The notes beneath the pieces were generated by a model that saw nothing but the letters and a program-made list of their open reading frames with translations, did not search any database and had not been told where the DNA came from. A DNA stretch of 64,000 nt from positions 62,001-126,000 of the forward strand of contig JAFISE010000089.1 of assembly GCA_022560025.1 (NCBI GenBank). Direction: 5' to 3'. Of this stretch, positions 33,179 to 45,425 are shown piece by piece (within the stretch, counting starts at the first letter, position 1; each line of letters begins with the position of its first letter). This DNA is from Stagonosporopsis chrysanthemi (lineage: Eukaryota > Ascomycota > Dothideomycetes > Pleosporales > Didymellaceae). Made by a program: the position numbers and the translations under genes.

Positions 33179-35266
33179 ATGTGCAGCGTTCCTCTTCTTT
33201 CCCAACTGCTTCCTTTGCGCGTAGCCATAAAGCGCTCTGCTCGCATCTCAAAGCACATCACCTTTGCATCGACTGCTCCCCGCCACAGAGCCTACGCAAC
33301 AATGCCTCCAAAACGCAAAGCTACCATCCCGCCCAATGCTGCATCAGCGAACAATTACACCGACTCAGCCGGCGACCGCGCAAACAAGCGCTCACGCATA
33401 TCCAAGCCCATAACCAACAACTTCAAGAAAGAAGTGCCACCAGAGCCACTTACCGCAAAGAACGACGAGAACGGAGGCCCTGCAGAGACCGTAGTAGCCG
33501 AAGCTCAAAATGGCGATCCTGACCCCTCCTTCGACCACTCGCGCCCCGAAGAGCGCAGCGGCATAGTCGACCGCCGATACTACCCTGCCGAGATGAGCAA
33601 CGAGCGGTGCGCACAGTACAATGGCAACGAGATACCACGGCCGATCGAGCTGCTCAGCAAGGCTATCGAGCAGACGGCTGCTACGCGCAATGCTGTTCGA
33701 GATAAAAAGCAGGGTGAGGCGGTGATACATTGGTTCAAGCACGACCTGCGCATTCGCGACAACACTGGCCTGAGCAAGGCAAGTGCGCTGGCAAAGGAGA
33801 TGGGTAAGGGTGTCATCGGTGTGTGGATCATGAGTCCGCAGGACTGGGAGGCGCATCTTGTGTCGCCTGCGAAGTGCGATTTTGAGTTGAGATCTGTCGA
33901 GACGCTGAGAAAAGAATTAGCGGAGCTGGATGTACCATTGCATATTGAGGTGGTTGAGAAGAGGAGGAATATTCCCGGGCGCTTGGTCCAGATGGCGAAG
34001 GAGTGGGACGTCAACAACATCTTCTGCAACATCGAGTACGAGCCTGATGAGCTGAGGAGAGAGGCGAAGCTTGTTGAGCTGATGCTGGCGGAGGGCATCA
34101 ACTTCGACCCACAGCATGACGATTGCGTCGTTCCGCCTGGCACGCTGAAGACGGGCGGTGGGAAGCAGTATGCGGTGTACAGCCCTTGGTACCGCAATTT
34201 TGTTGGCTACTTGCATTCACATCCGCACGTCCTCGATGAACGACCGATGCCAAACAAAAACCCATCTGGCTTTCGTGCAAAGTACAAGCAGCTATTCGAT
34301 GCAAAAGTGCCCGAGGCGCCTGAGAGCAAGAGGTTGTCTGACGAAGACGAGGAGCGCTTACACCACCTTTACCCTGCTGGCGAGGGTGCTGCTCTCGATC
34401 GTCTAGAGCGATTTCTAAAGGAAAAAGTTGGAAAGTACAAAGACACACGAAACTTCCCTAGCAAGAACAGCACAGCGAGGTTGAGTGTACACCATGCAGC
34501 CGGTACACTCGCAGCTAGGACGAGCGTGCGCTTGGCTCGCGACGTGAACACCACGAAGAAGCTCGATGGTGGCATTCAGGGCATCCAGAGCTGGATCTCC
34601 GAAGTCGCCTGGCGAGATTTCTACCGGCATGTGCTATGCCACTGGCCATACGTCTGGTAGGTCATCGTTTTCAAGACACCAAAAAGCAAACGCTGACATA
34701 TTAACAGCATGCACAAACCCTTCAAATTCGAGTATACCAACGTGGCATGGGAATATAGCGATCCACACCTCGAAGCCTGGAAGACTGGTCGCACGGGCTA
34801 CCCCATCGTCGACGCCGCAATGCGCTGCATGAACACGACCGCCTACATGCACAACCGCTTGCGCATGGTCACCGCGTCCTTCCTCGCCAAACATCTGCTC
34901 CTTGACTGGCGACTGGGTGAACAGTACTTCATGCTCAAGTTCATCGACGGTGACTTCTCCGCCAACAATGGCGGCTGGGGGTTCGCAAGTTCGACAGGCG
35001 TAGATCCGCAGCCCTACTTCCGCGTCTTCAACCCATGGCTGCAGAGCGAGAAGTTCGACGAAGCAGGCGAGTTCATCAGGCTGTGGGTTCCTGAGCTGAA
35101 GGACATCGAAGGGAAGGAGATCCACAACCCGTACGCGAAGAGTGGGACCAAGGCCAGCGCTATTGCCGGGAAGAACGGGTACCCGAAGCCGATTGTGGAG
35201 CACAAGTTTGCGAGGGAGCGGTGCTTGGCGAGGTATAAGGCTGGCATCGGGCGCGATACAGCGTGA
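33179..35266 (+). CDS. phr1: CPD photolyase (class I cryptochrome/photolyase family)
   Basis: Two exons: 33179-34656 and 34708-35266. The 51-bp intron (GTAGGT...CTGAC...CAG) restores WPYV-CMHKPFK, giving 678 aa. Photolyases split UV-induced pyrimidine dimers using FADH- and blue light. The alpha/beta antenna domain starts near residue 181 (VIHWFKHDLRIRDN). The FAD domain includes WRDFYRHVL, TGYPIVDAAMRCM, MHNRLRMVTASFL and the signature GGWGFASSTGVDPQPYFRVFNP (its start and end cited only). The N-terminus is long: residues 1-41 are basic and hydroxylated, like a mitochondrial presequence, and a second ATG at 33302 (CAACAATG) starts MPPKRKA, followed by NLS-like NKRSRISK. This suggests two products. 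Confidence 0.95.
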
Positions 35267-35555
35267 TTGGATCGCGTTCGCTGGTGTCTGAGTTGTTGCC
35301 AAGCATGTCAGATTGGGCGCCTTACCGCTGACTCGGACTCCCGTTGTTGAGCATCACAACGCGACATTCGCGTTTCTCTTGTGATGTCTCCTTCTGTTCG
35401 AAAAAACGATTCGGTTGAGGAGGCAGAGCCTTTTTGCCTGGCATCACGGGAAGTTCTTTCGCTATAAGTTCGGATACTCCTGCATGTCCATCTGAAAGGA
35501 CCCCGAAACACAAGTCACGTCACCAGGTGATACCAGTGTTGTCAAGTTTGTCAGT

Positions 35556-37423
35556 ATGTCAGACACCGATATAACAAGATATCAACACAGCCCACTGCAG
35601 AACGACTCGTCTGTAAGACTGTTGACTCTCCTGCCAGGGAGCCCCGGAACGCCTTTGAAATGCCAAATTGCAGAAGTCCCAGATTCTCAAGATACTTCCT
35701 ACGAAGCGTTGTCATACGCATGGGGTAACGACAAGCTTCAAGAATGCATTCAAGTTGTCGAACAGGCCGACACCGAACAGACTCATCAGGATTATCCCAT
35801 TACACGAAACTTATCTGAAGCCCTGCAACGCCTGCGTTCGGACCCGCCTCGAACGCTCTGGGTAGATGCGATATGCATCAATCAGGAGGACTCAAAAGAG
35901 AAGGCATCGCAAGTCGCACGCATGGGCCATGTGTACCGCAATGCCAGCTGTGTCGTTGTTTGGCTTGGTGAAGACGAGAACTTCCCTCGCACTAGGGCAC
36001 TCCTCACGCAGGATGGAAGGAACAGATGGCCGCTGACCCTGCCTGAGGTTGATCTCGGGGAGCTCATGACAATTTCGTGGTACGTCTCCATCTGTGTCAT
36101 CGATCGTTGAAATGTATGACGCTGAGACTGCCTGTGAGTAGGTTCACTCGAGTATGGCCAGTCCTAGAGTATGTTTTGCCTGAAACTGTTTTCTTCCAGT
36201 TGGGATCCTTGTCGATCCCTTCACAGCACCTTGAAACAGTCGTCACACGCACAGGCACCTATATTGAGCGGGAGAAGGATCTCGAAGATCAGTGGAAGTC
36301 CATACAGCTGCTTTTCGAGTATCGAAAGTTGGTGCAGGAGCGTAAGCCGAATCAGAAAGATGCTCGACTGACGCTGGTACGGACTTTTCTGGACTTGACT
36401 CGCTCGCGTCTCTGCAAGGACAGCCGCGATCGCATATACGGTATCCTCGGAGTCTTCGACTCTGTCGATATCGTCCCAGATTACATACTCCCCACACGAC
36501 AGGTCTACCAAGATTTTGTCTCCAAGCACCTTGTAGCTGGAGACTTTGCGATCCTCCACGAATGCTGCATCGGCATCCCCAACGCAGACGAGCAATCCTA
36601 CGTCCCTTTCTTCGGCCAATCCCGTTCCCCAACAAAATACGTCCCCTTTGCCGACCCCCTCGGCGCCACATACAGCGCCGGCCTGCACATTCCTCCATCC
36701 GTCACCATAGCCTCCTCCAAACACATCTCGATCCAAGGCTATTCCATCGACACTGTGCAACGCAAACTCGACTTCACCTCCGACCCTGACCTCGACCTCG
36801 ACCCCCTGACATCCGCCACGGATCCCGTCACCCTCCCCCTCCAAGCCACCTGGGGCGCAATTTACACCTCGATCCTCACGCACCTCATCACCGACCCCGC
36901 CGAGCAGCTCCGCTGGCGCAAAGACTGGGACGAAAACCGTCTTGCCCCCGAGTTTGCGCGCGCACCCTACCCACACAACGCCCTCTTCGACGTCCTCGTC
37001 CGCGCCATCCGCACCGATCTGGATCCAGACTTCGACTGGCTGTCCAGCAAAGGCACGATACGTACGGACTCGCATTTGCGCCGTGCGCGCCGTGAGATCC
37101 TGGCTGAGCGCAGCTTGTTCTGGACGGAGCAGGGTTATATCGGCTTGGGGAGTTGTCATATGCGGGCGGGTGATAAGGTGGTTATTTTCGCGGGGGATAC
37201 GACGCCGATTTTGCTCAGGAGGGAAGGGGGGGATGGGGAGAAGGAGGGCGTGTACAAGATTGTTAGTGATTGCTATTTGTATGGGTGGATGCATGGGCCA
37301 TTTCCGGATAAGACGGTGAAGAAGGATCCGTCGAGAAGGAAGAGTCTTGTTAAGAAGATCAAGGGTGGGAGCAAGCAGGAGAAAGGCACTGATATGGTTC
37401 TGAGGATTTTTACCATCACGTAG
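35556..37423 (+). CDS. HET-domain protein
   Basis: Two exons: 35556-36079 and 36142-37423. The 62-bp intron (GTACGT...TAG) restores the family motif W-FTRVWPVLE, giving 601 aa from ATG 35556. HET domain signatures are YEALSYAWG (residues 49-57), LWVDAICINQ (about 99-108) and MGHVYRNASCVVVWLG. The C-terminal half has the usual CKDSRDRIYGILG motif and a late DKVVIFAGDTTPILLRR segment found in many HET proteins. Such proteins mediate heterokaryon incompatibility and programmed cell death in some fungi, but most copies are uncharacterised and large families exist per genome. No STAND or repeat domain is fused. Confidence 0.93.
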
Positions 37424-37740
37424 TCGGTGGCGTTGTGAGGTGCGGTCTTTGCCTGGTTGGGACTTGGTCCTGATGAGTTGATCTTCCCTTCGCATCACAG
37501 CCTCAAGAGTAAGAGCATGAAGATAAATTGATTCATTATGATTATCGACCTGCAATATCTGCATTCCCGTTTCCGCACGGGGACAGGATGTTGAATCTGT
37601 AGCGACAGTGAGGAAAACAGACCAAAACGCCGCGCAATGCATGAGGTTTTTTGATGATAGATGAGAAGACGTTGCAACATGTTCGAGTTTCAACCAACGA
37701 GTGAATGAGTGCTGTTCCTTGTGCTCGAGAAAGCACATGC
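37424..37740. other. Convergent 3' region, HET / MARVEL genes
   Basis: Short stretch between two converging genes. It should hold both polyadenylation regions. No gene seen. Confidence 0.5.
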
Positions 37741-38443
37741 TTAAGCCTCCTCGACAGACTTGGGCGCAGGGGTGGCCTTCTTGTTCTTGTACCAAAGAGT
37801 AGGCAGAAGGGCGCAAGAGGTGGTGAAGAGGATGCTAGCTTATGTTAGAAAGCACTCACATACTCGTATAGAAGATGAAACTCACCAGAGAGCGATGCTG
37901 AGACCCCAGATGGTCTTGCCCTGAAAGCAGTTGCTCTTTGTAGCACCAGCCCAGTTCCACACGCTGGAACCACTCCAGTCCTTCATGTTCTGAGTTGCAG
38001 AGGTGACGAATGCATACGCATTGGCCGCATCAGCCTCGTACGACGACTTGCCAATCACGTAGCAGTTGAGGTAGCTCATGGGCTTTCCGAGAGTGACGGC
38101 GCAGACGATGAAGGCGATGAGGAGCAAAGAGTCGATGGCGGCCATGACCAGGAGGCCAAGGTTGGCGAAGGAATAGTAGTAGCCGACACTGACCATGATA
38201 TAGAGGGTAGCAATGCAAGTCTGGTGTTATTAGCAGTGTTTCATCAAGTTTGGTCTGCGCAAGAGCACTCACAACACTAAGAGTGCCGACGAACTCTTTG
38301 GGCGGCTCAGCGCCAGTGACAACAATCATCTGCACGAAGTTGCTGCAGACACCGATGACAACGACCATGCAGATAGCCTGAAGGATGCGGACAAGAAGGA
38401 ACATCTTGCTCAAAGGCATAGCACCGTAGCTGGGGACAGGCAT
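37741..38443 (-). CDS. MARVEL-domain membrane protein
   Basis: Three exons: 38443-38273, 38220-37886 and 37834-37741. The introns are 52 and 51 bp (GTGAGT...CAG; GTGAGT...TAG) and the frame closes exactly, giving 199 aa. Four hydrophobic segments are visible: LLVRILQAICMVVVIGV, CIATLYIMVSVGYYY, LLVMAAIDSLLLIAFIVCAV and a fourth formed across intron 2 (GLSIALW-CILFTTSCALLP). The loop between TM3 and TM4 holds Cys and Trp-rich residues as in fungal MARVEL proteins. The C-terminal tail is short and basic. Family members organise plasma-membrane or vesicle membranes; the specific role is unknown. Confidence 0.88.
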
Positions 38444-39712
38444 GATGGCGATTGAGGTGGCTGGAAGGTTTCGAAAAAGGGAGCTGGGACTTTGTGAAGA
38501 CCGGAAAACTGCGAGAGAGATTGACTACGATCAACGCTTTTCGTGAAGATTGCTGAATCAGAAGAAGAGATTTGACCAAGGAAACAAGAAACCGCGAAGA
38601 AAAGAGGAAGGGAAACTGAAGTGATGAGCTGGCTGGTGATGTGTTTGATAGTCATATTAACAACGCAAGGCCATTGTCTTATATACCAAGTCACTCTCCA
38701 CGAGATGTTCACAAAATTATTCAAAGTCTCAGTGTTGGAGTTACTATTCTTGCGCGTCGACAGTCTGGACCTCTGCTGTTTCAGGGCATCTTGAGTAGTC
38801 GCTGGTGGGACCAATGAGAAGCTCGAAACGCGGTACGTCAAGAAATGTCCGAGCTGCCGCTTTGACGCATAGCGGCGGTTACAGCACAGCAACACCAGAT
38901 ATATCGAACGCCAGTTCAGCAGCGACCACTCACAGACAAGCTTTGATCGCGGTGCCTGGATCGAAATGTACATTGGCTCGCTCCAAAAATGGGTGGACGA
39001 GAGGTGCTGGCGGCTGTCATTGTCCTTCCCCGGTCCCATATCCACTCCCCGACGAGCCTCGCGCGCGGGAGCTATGGTTAGATCTGTTGAGGCTCAATCA
39101 GACCCACCAGTGCAGAGCATGAGCTCGTCTGTGGTGTGACATGGCGCTGCTAAAGAGATCTGAGTCTGGGCGGATGCTGGGATGAACGCGTACAACCTCG
39201 AACCCGTTCTTAGTGGCTGGTGATCGCGTTCCAACACAGATGAGAGGGCTGTTCAATGTTGTAAAAGCGAGGTGCAGGTCTCAGGCCGTAACGTGTTGCA
39301 GAACATTTGTTGATCTTGTCGACGCGTCGCACTCCTTCCTCCAGGGCGATAGGCCGGGCCAATCAGCACTCGTCGCCTCCTCGGAGTCTGACGTCACTCA
39401 TCTGAACGCAAACGCTGCCAAAAGGCTCACACACGGCACTGCATCGGAGTAACGATTTCGAAGAAGCCCGGAGCGCCGATGGAGGAGCGAGGGAGTGTTC
39501 TGTGTCGAGGCTCGCGTCTCTCCACCTTTGCGGCTTGCGGCATGCGGCACGCTCTAGACGCGGTTAAGGCAGGTACAACCGCGAGATACCGAAATCTGGG
39601 GAGATAACCACTCCTGCGACAATGCCGAAGATAGGTGTCACGAGACGCCCTTTGGGGATTTCCTGCGATCCTGGGACTTCCTTTCTTCACTTCTCTCTTT
39701 CAGATTCACAAC
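38444..39712. other. Divergent promoter region, MARVEL / amidase genes
   Basis: No gene supported. A TATATAAG element on the minus strand near 38682-38689 is a plausible TATA box for the MARVEL gene, about 240 bp before its ATG. Pyrimidine-rich DNA (TTCTCTCTTTC) precedes the amidase start. Confidence 0.45.
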
Positions 39713-41532
39713 ATGGGTCTCTTGGAGTATAGACAGCACAAGGCCGACTGGTGAGTGAGCAGTCCGAGCTCAAGCTCTCCCCGCAAATGCGCAGCTGTCC
39801 CGCTGACAGTCCGCAGCCAGCGCAAGCAGCATGAACGCGCAACCAAGATCGCGAGTCTACCGGCGACATACAGCTACCCTCTGACGCCTCAAGAGCGCTC
39901 AGTTCTTGGGAAGCCTATCCAGGACCTTGTACAAGAAGTTCAAAAGAACGTCACGAATCCCATCGACATCCTGCGCTCGTACAGCAAAGTCACTTTGAAA
40001 GCACACGAGAAGACTAACTGCGCGACTGAGATTCTTTTTCCGGAGGCAGAAGAATGGGCGACCAAGGAGTGCAACCTGAAGGGTCCGCTGGCGGGCATTC
40101 CGGTCTCGCTCAAGGATTCAATACAAGTCAAAGACTTCGACATCACCGTAGGCTTTTCTACACATACTGGGAAACCATATGCTCAGGATGGTCCTATGGT
40201 GCGTCTCCTCAAAGACGCAGGAGCAGTCCCATTCGTCAAGACGAACTTGCCTACCACACTTCTCTCGTTCGAATCGACCAATGATGTCTGGGGCCGGACG
40301 AAGAACCCACACAACACCGACTACTCACCTGGTGGCTCTACAGGTGGCGAGTCTGCTTTGCTTGCATTTGGAGGCTCGCGTATTGGTATTGGGAGTGACG
40401 TCGCTGGCAGCGTTCGTGTGCCTGCACACTTCAGCGGGTGCTACTCCATTCGATGCAGCACCGGGCGCTGGCCAAAGATGGGCATGAATACAGCCATGCC
40501 AGGTCAGGAAGCCATCCCCTCGGTCTTCAGCCCGATGGCACGCACACTCAATGACCTTACCTACTTCACACGCTCTTTGATCCAGTGCAAGCCTTGGGAG
40601 TACGACTACACCGTACACCCTCTCGAGTGGCGACAGACGGTTGAAGATGAGTTCCGTGACAAGAAAGTCCTGCGAGTCGGCGTGCTTCGAACAGATGGGG
40701 TTGTCGATCCGAGTCCCGCCTGCGCTCGCGCACTCTCTCTTGTCGCAGACGCACTACACGCCGAAGGTCACGAGGTCTTTGACGTATCGCCCCCGTCGCC
40801 CTACGAGGCTCTGAAACTCGCTTCGCATCTTCTTCTCTCCGATGGCGGACAAACATTCATGTCATTCTTCCGGACAGGCGAGTGGAACGACCTCGGCGCG
40901 GCAGTGATGGTGAAGTACATGCACCTTCCGCGGTTCGTTAAGAAGCTGCACTACTGGTGGGTCAAGTACGTTCGACGAGATGAGATTTGGGCCGGATTGA
41001 TCAAAGACTGGAGCCCTAAGAGCGCATACGAGTACTGGCAGCTCGCAGGCAACCGCGAGGCATACAAGGCGAAGTTCTTCGACTGGTGGGACACCCAGGG
41101 CAAGGGTGAGAAGGCGATGGACGTCATGCTTGTTCCGCCCAATGCGACACCGGCCGTACCGCATGGAGGTATGCACGATGCTGTGAGCTCATGTGGCTAT
41201 ACGTTCCTCTTCAACTTGGTACGTGCACTTTGCGAACTCACCACTTCGGCAGCTAACCGCTACAGCTCGACTACTCCGCTGGTGTAATCCCTGTAACCCA
41301 CGTTGACCCTACCAAAGACGCATTGCCATCGACCTTCAACTTCAAGAAGCTCAATGGCATAGCGCAAGGCGCGTACAAGCACTACGATGCTGTCAAGATG
41401 GCAGGGCTGCCCGTTGGTGTGCAAGTCGTAGGGAGGAGGCTGCAAGAAGAGAAGGTCTTAGCTATTATGGAACGATGCGAGGACGCATTGGACAAGCACG
41501 GCGGGCGGTATGAGTTGCTGGAGGTCGACTAA
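39713..41532 (+). CDS. Amidase-signature hydrolase
   Basis: Three exons: 39713-39750, 39817-41218 and 41266-41532. The introns are 66 and 47 bp, all joins in frame, giving 568 aa. The short first exon encodes MGLLEYRQHKAD. The Ser-cisSer-Lys triad is in place: Lys about 110 (SLKDSI), Ser about 185 in GGSTGGE and nucleophile Ser about 210 in GSDVAGSVR; the 75- and 25-residue gaps match the spacing in fatty-acid amide hydrolase. The second Ser of the usual GGSSGG is Thr here. No signal peptide is visible. The family hydrolyses amides such as acetamide or fatty-acid amides for nitrogen use or detoxification; the substrate is not predictable. Confidence 0.95.
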
Positions 41533-41684
41533 TTAGCGTACTTAACACGAGGTCAGCGAGCTTTTGTACCCATATTCTGTTCACAAATTCGTCTCACCTG
41601 GCATCCCTAACACCTAACAATCTCATCAACATAAAGTTATCCATTTCTGAGTTATCTACTTCATTCATTCTTCAATCTCATGAC

Positions 41685-42236
41685 CTATGAAGGCGGCATA
41701 ACATCAAAGCTGGTCGCAACCTCCTTCTCCCACGACAACCGATCCTTGCAAAAAATCTCCGCGCCAGGACCAAACTCCTTCAGCCCCTGATCCAACAGAC
41801 CGGTCCTGAGAACGATGTTGTCGGGTCCCAGCGCCTCCTGTGCGTGGTACACGTGAGCAGTGCAGTTCTTGCAGTAGTAGCAGTGGACGGATTTGCCTGG
41901 GTGGTATTAGTGGAGAGCTCAAGGAGAGTGAGGGCGAAGAGAGGTGTTGGAGGGTGTCGTACCGGAGTCGCCCTTGTAGGTGTATTTTCCGAGATCGTCG
42001 CCGCCCTTGGTGAAGCTCAGGTTCTTGCCGGGGATGATCTGGTTGAGGGTGTATGGCGCGCCGGAGAGAGACTTGCAGGTGTTGCAGTGGCTGTCACGAC
42101 ATTAGCGATCTGCAGGGAAGGTGTGAGACGTTACTTTTGGTTTGACATACCACAGCACGTGTGCCTGCTGGTCCTTCTCAAGAGTGACGCTCCACTGAGT
42201 GTTGCCACAATGGCAATGGCCCTGGTAGTTCGACAT
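41685..42236 (-). CDS. GFA / CENP-V domain zinc protein
   Basis: Three exons: 42236-42151, 42090-41963 and 41896-41685. The introns are 60 and 66 bp (GTATGT...CAG; GTACGA...CAG) and join in frame, giving 141 aa. The zinc ligands typical of glutathione-dependent formaldehyde-activating-like proteins are present: C8 and C10 (HCHCG), C29, C31 and C34 (CHCNTC), then C77, C80 and C83 (CYYCKNC). Length fits a single GFA domain. Despite the family name, most fungal members have no known substrate; a small thiol-carbonyl lyase is one possibility. It converges with the amidase gene, with about 150 bp between stops. Confidence 0.92.
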
Positions 42237-43278
42237 TTTAACTTTAGCTGTTGACTTTTGATCCAATTGGTTGCAGAATCAGCGTATCGTCCAACAAGGT
42301 CCTCAGCGGGAGCCATCGTACTTATAGGCTGTCCCCGCCTCTCCAGCGTAGTCAATCGTAGCTCCATACCTCTGGCACCGCAGCCCGTCGACATGTATCT
42401 CCACCCAAATCAGCATGATTCCAAATGGCGCGGCTTCGCGCCCGAACCAACTCCACGGCGCCTGTCGATGCGATTTGCCAGCGCGAACTCGCTTGAGCCG
42501 CTTCGGGCATGACGTTGACGTACATGGAACTTGAGCTGCGCTTGGAGATTCCAAATCTTCCCTAATCGACAGCCCTGCGCGCCTGGATTGCTGTGCTGAT
42601 GGAACAGTGAGCGCGACGAAGAGCAGATCTGTCATGCCCTGGCTTCACGTTGCGCAATTGGTCTCTGGTTCTGACTCATTTGGGACTCTCGCGCTGTTTG
42701 CTGGTGCTGAGCTGCGCTGCTTCGAAATACTGAGGGGTCTGGGAGCTTGGGCCATGCGGGGCTGGTGAGCTTCGACGAATCCGCTCGTTGCGAGCAAAGT
42801 TACCATAGTGGTGGAGGCGGGGATGCGTGCTGCTCAGAGTTTGTGGTGCTGCGTGGTTATAGTTGCTGTTTAGAGAAGCGAGGCTAAGGGTCAAGAAGTT
42901 GGAGTGAGTCTCTAAGGCTGTTGAAGGCAGCATACAGAGCATGCACGTTGTTCGCCACGTGCTCTGTTCTGATGCAGATTGTGCACTCGAGGTTCCACTT
43001 GCGACAAGCAGCAGATGCCGAGCTTGTTAATGCATGGATGCAGTTTGCTGGTGTCTCTTGTACATGACTCACGTCAGTGGAAATACAACCTCCTATCAGG
43101 TAGTGAGGAACACCATACATAAAAGTCAAGAGAATAACATGTTCATGCTAGCTAGCAATAATGTCTGATGTATACGTCCGTCATCTCCACCCCCATAACA
43201 TGTTCATACGCCGAATGCGCACTTAATGTCTGAATTGATGCTTCAAGTCGTCATCGCCACCTCGCCACACTCACGCCT
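42237..43278. other. Intergenic
   Basis: No gene supported. It holds the GFA-gene promoter and the 3' flank of msrA, both minus strand. Short frames only. Confidence 0.45.
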
Positions 43279-43974
43279 TTACGAGAGGGGTGGGAAACTC
43301 CGCAAGAAATGGCTGGGGCATTCGTAGCCACCTGGGTTCACATCCAGGTATTTCTGATGGTATGCCTCAGCGTCCCACCACTGGCCTGCAGGCAGAACCT
43401 CGGTGCTGACACCTCCCTTCCACCACTGCTCGTCGACCTTCTTGGTAATCTCCTTGGCGATTTTTTCCTGCTCTGCGTCGTGATAGAAGATAGCGCTGCG
43501 ATACTGAGTGCCGACATCAGGACCTTGACGATTCTCGGTCGTGGGATCGTGCATTTTGTAGAAAAATTCAAGGAGCGAGCGGTATTCGATCTTGGTAGGG
43601 TCATAGACAACCTGGAGGGCCTCGGCATCTACTTCTGGGTCAGCACGAGGTCTACAACTCATGTGCGCATTTGTGCCCAATCTCCTCCGTGACAAATACG
43701 AGGTGAGGCGCACAAGGACAATATGCTACTCACGGCCAGTTCGCCCGCTGCATACTGCGCGGTACCCCGGGTTCTGTGTGTCGCCACCGATGTATCCAAC
43801 ACGCGCATCATACAGCCCTTTCTTGCCAAACTCGCGCCTGTACATGTGCTCTACGCCCCAGAAGCATCCTGCGGCGACCGTTGCGGCCTTTGCGCCCTCG
43901 GGCACGTTCATCGGTTGTGCGGGTGCGGAGGACATGCTTGTGAATGGGCGGAAGAACTTGGTGAGAAATGACAT
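43279..43974 (-). CDS. msrA: Peptide methionine-S-sulfoxide reductase
   Basis: Two exons: 43974-43734 and 43628-43279. The 105-bp intron (GTGAGT...TAG) joins in frame (RTG-HAEAL), giving 196 aa. Catalytic motif GCFWG with Cys37, then YIGGDTQNPGY, HDPTTENRQGPDVGTQYRSAIF and the C-terminal YHQKYLDVNPGGY. The enzyme reduces Met-S-sulfoxide in proteins using thioredoxin. The first 14 residues (MSFLTKFFRPFTSM) are amphipathic and basic and could be a weak mitochondrial signal; a second Met14 would give a cytosolic form. Length matches single-domain fungal MsrA. Confidence 0.96.
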
Positions 43975-45425
43975 AGAGAGGTAGAGGAGGAAAGGACAAA
44001 GTATGTGGATGAGCTTCAGTTTGGCGACTCACGGCTCGGTAATGATTTGGGCGCGTCAATGACTGAACGGGATTGTTTTTATGGGGCTCGCAGTTTCGCC
44101 CCACGAGGGTTCGATGATGCCATCGATATCTGACAAATCGCGTGGCGCGGTCTAGGCTGGAACATCTTCGAACGAGCGCGCTCAGGATGTTGTGGCGCAT
44201 GTTTGCGACTCTCCATGAGCGAAACACTCTTGTCCGTGATATCGTTATCGTGCTGGTACAACCTCGTTGTGCGTGTTAACGGCTCTCGTGGTGTTAATGT
44301 GTGGTGAGTGTCTGCGCGCCGTATCAAATAGTGCGGGGCCTCTCTTCCTCTTGTGGCAGGTCAGGTGCGAACACGTCAACAACCAAAATGCAAGAACTTC
44401 GACGCTGTGAAAGACGCAACATTCTTAATCGAGAGCTGGACAGACGGACAGTGCAAACGCTAAAAGAATTCGCATGCAACAGTATCGCGCAAGCGCCACA
44501 AACTGTGAATGTTGACAATTGCGACAGGCTGAGAACTTGCATAATGCTTACTTCACGTCATCAGACCATGACCAACTTCACGTTCGAGAGGTCTCTACGC
44601 TGCACAATGCAAAGGCGATAATGAGACCCGGCTCACTTCATACGCCGACTGGGCTTCCTCCTCCCTCGTTACATAACGCCAGCCAGTCGAAATTCACCAA
44701 TTTCTCTGCCATCGATGCCATGTCAGCTGCCTCGCCCGAAGAAGTATTCCAAAGATGTAATGCTGCATACGATATCATGGCCTCAAAGGGCTCCGGGGTT
44801 TTCTGTACTCTCAGACCTCGCATGGACTTCCTGAGCTCAAGCTGGATCAATTTCTTTCTTCGACGACGACGACGCCCTTCTGCTAGCCTAGATTTGCGCA
44901 TGGTTTTCCAATAGCAGAGTATGAGTAAGCTCTCTCAAATCTGGGCAGAGCGAGCCGCGAGAGAATGCCAAGTACTCCGCAACGTCACCGTAAATCACCA
45001 ACTATGCTAACGCGGTAATTGACAGCGGAGTTGGAAAAGAATGGACGCCTCTGATGCTTCAGGCAAGATCAACAAGAGGTCTGAAGATCACAATGAGAAG
45101 ATCTTGCGATCATCTCGGAACAAACTCCCAGAATATCGTCCAATCAAGACAATTCAAGCTTGAGATTGTTGAAAAGGCCATGAGCGTCCAAAGAGCTCCC
45201 GGGATGTCAGTAAGCTTACAAAACACCGGTTTTTCTCGCAATATCGCCAAAGCCATTGCTAAGGCTCAGTAGAAGGGTGGAATTAACTGTAGCCATCAAG
45301 CCAAGTGAAGCCAGCACGTGATATCAGAGTCTCCGGAGGAATTCACCGGGCAGCCAATCGCGCGGTGCAACTTTGAAACATTCTAATAACCCGCGCACCT
45401 CTTTCTCTGCGTAAAACAACGGCTT
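43975..45425. other. Intergenic with an unexplained open region at 44627-44914
   Basis: Divergent promoters of msrA and the Zn2Cys6 gene are expected here. The frame from ATG 44627 to TAG 44914 (MRPGSLHTP...) has coding-like composition, and a possible intron follows (GTATGA near 44922, branch GCTAAC and CAG near 45027). I could not build a frame across it and recognise no domain. It may be a small gene or a relic. Confidence 0.25.

Noticed and set aside
36221..37816. 531-codon open frame antisense to the HET gene
   Set aside because: A mirror of the HET coding frame with strong third-position GC bias; no domain, and the plus strand has clear HET motifs.
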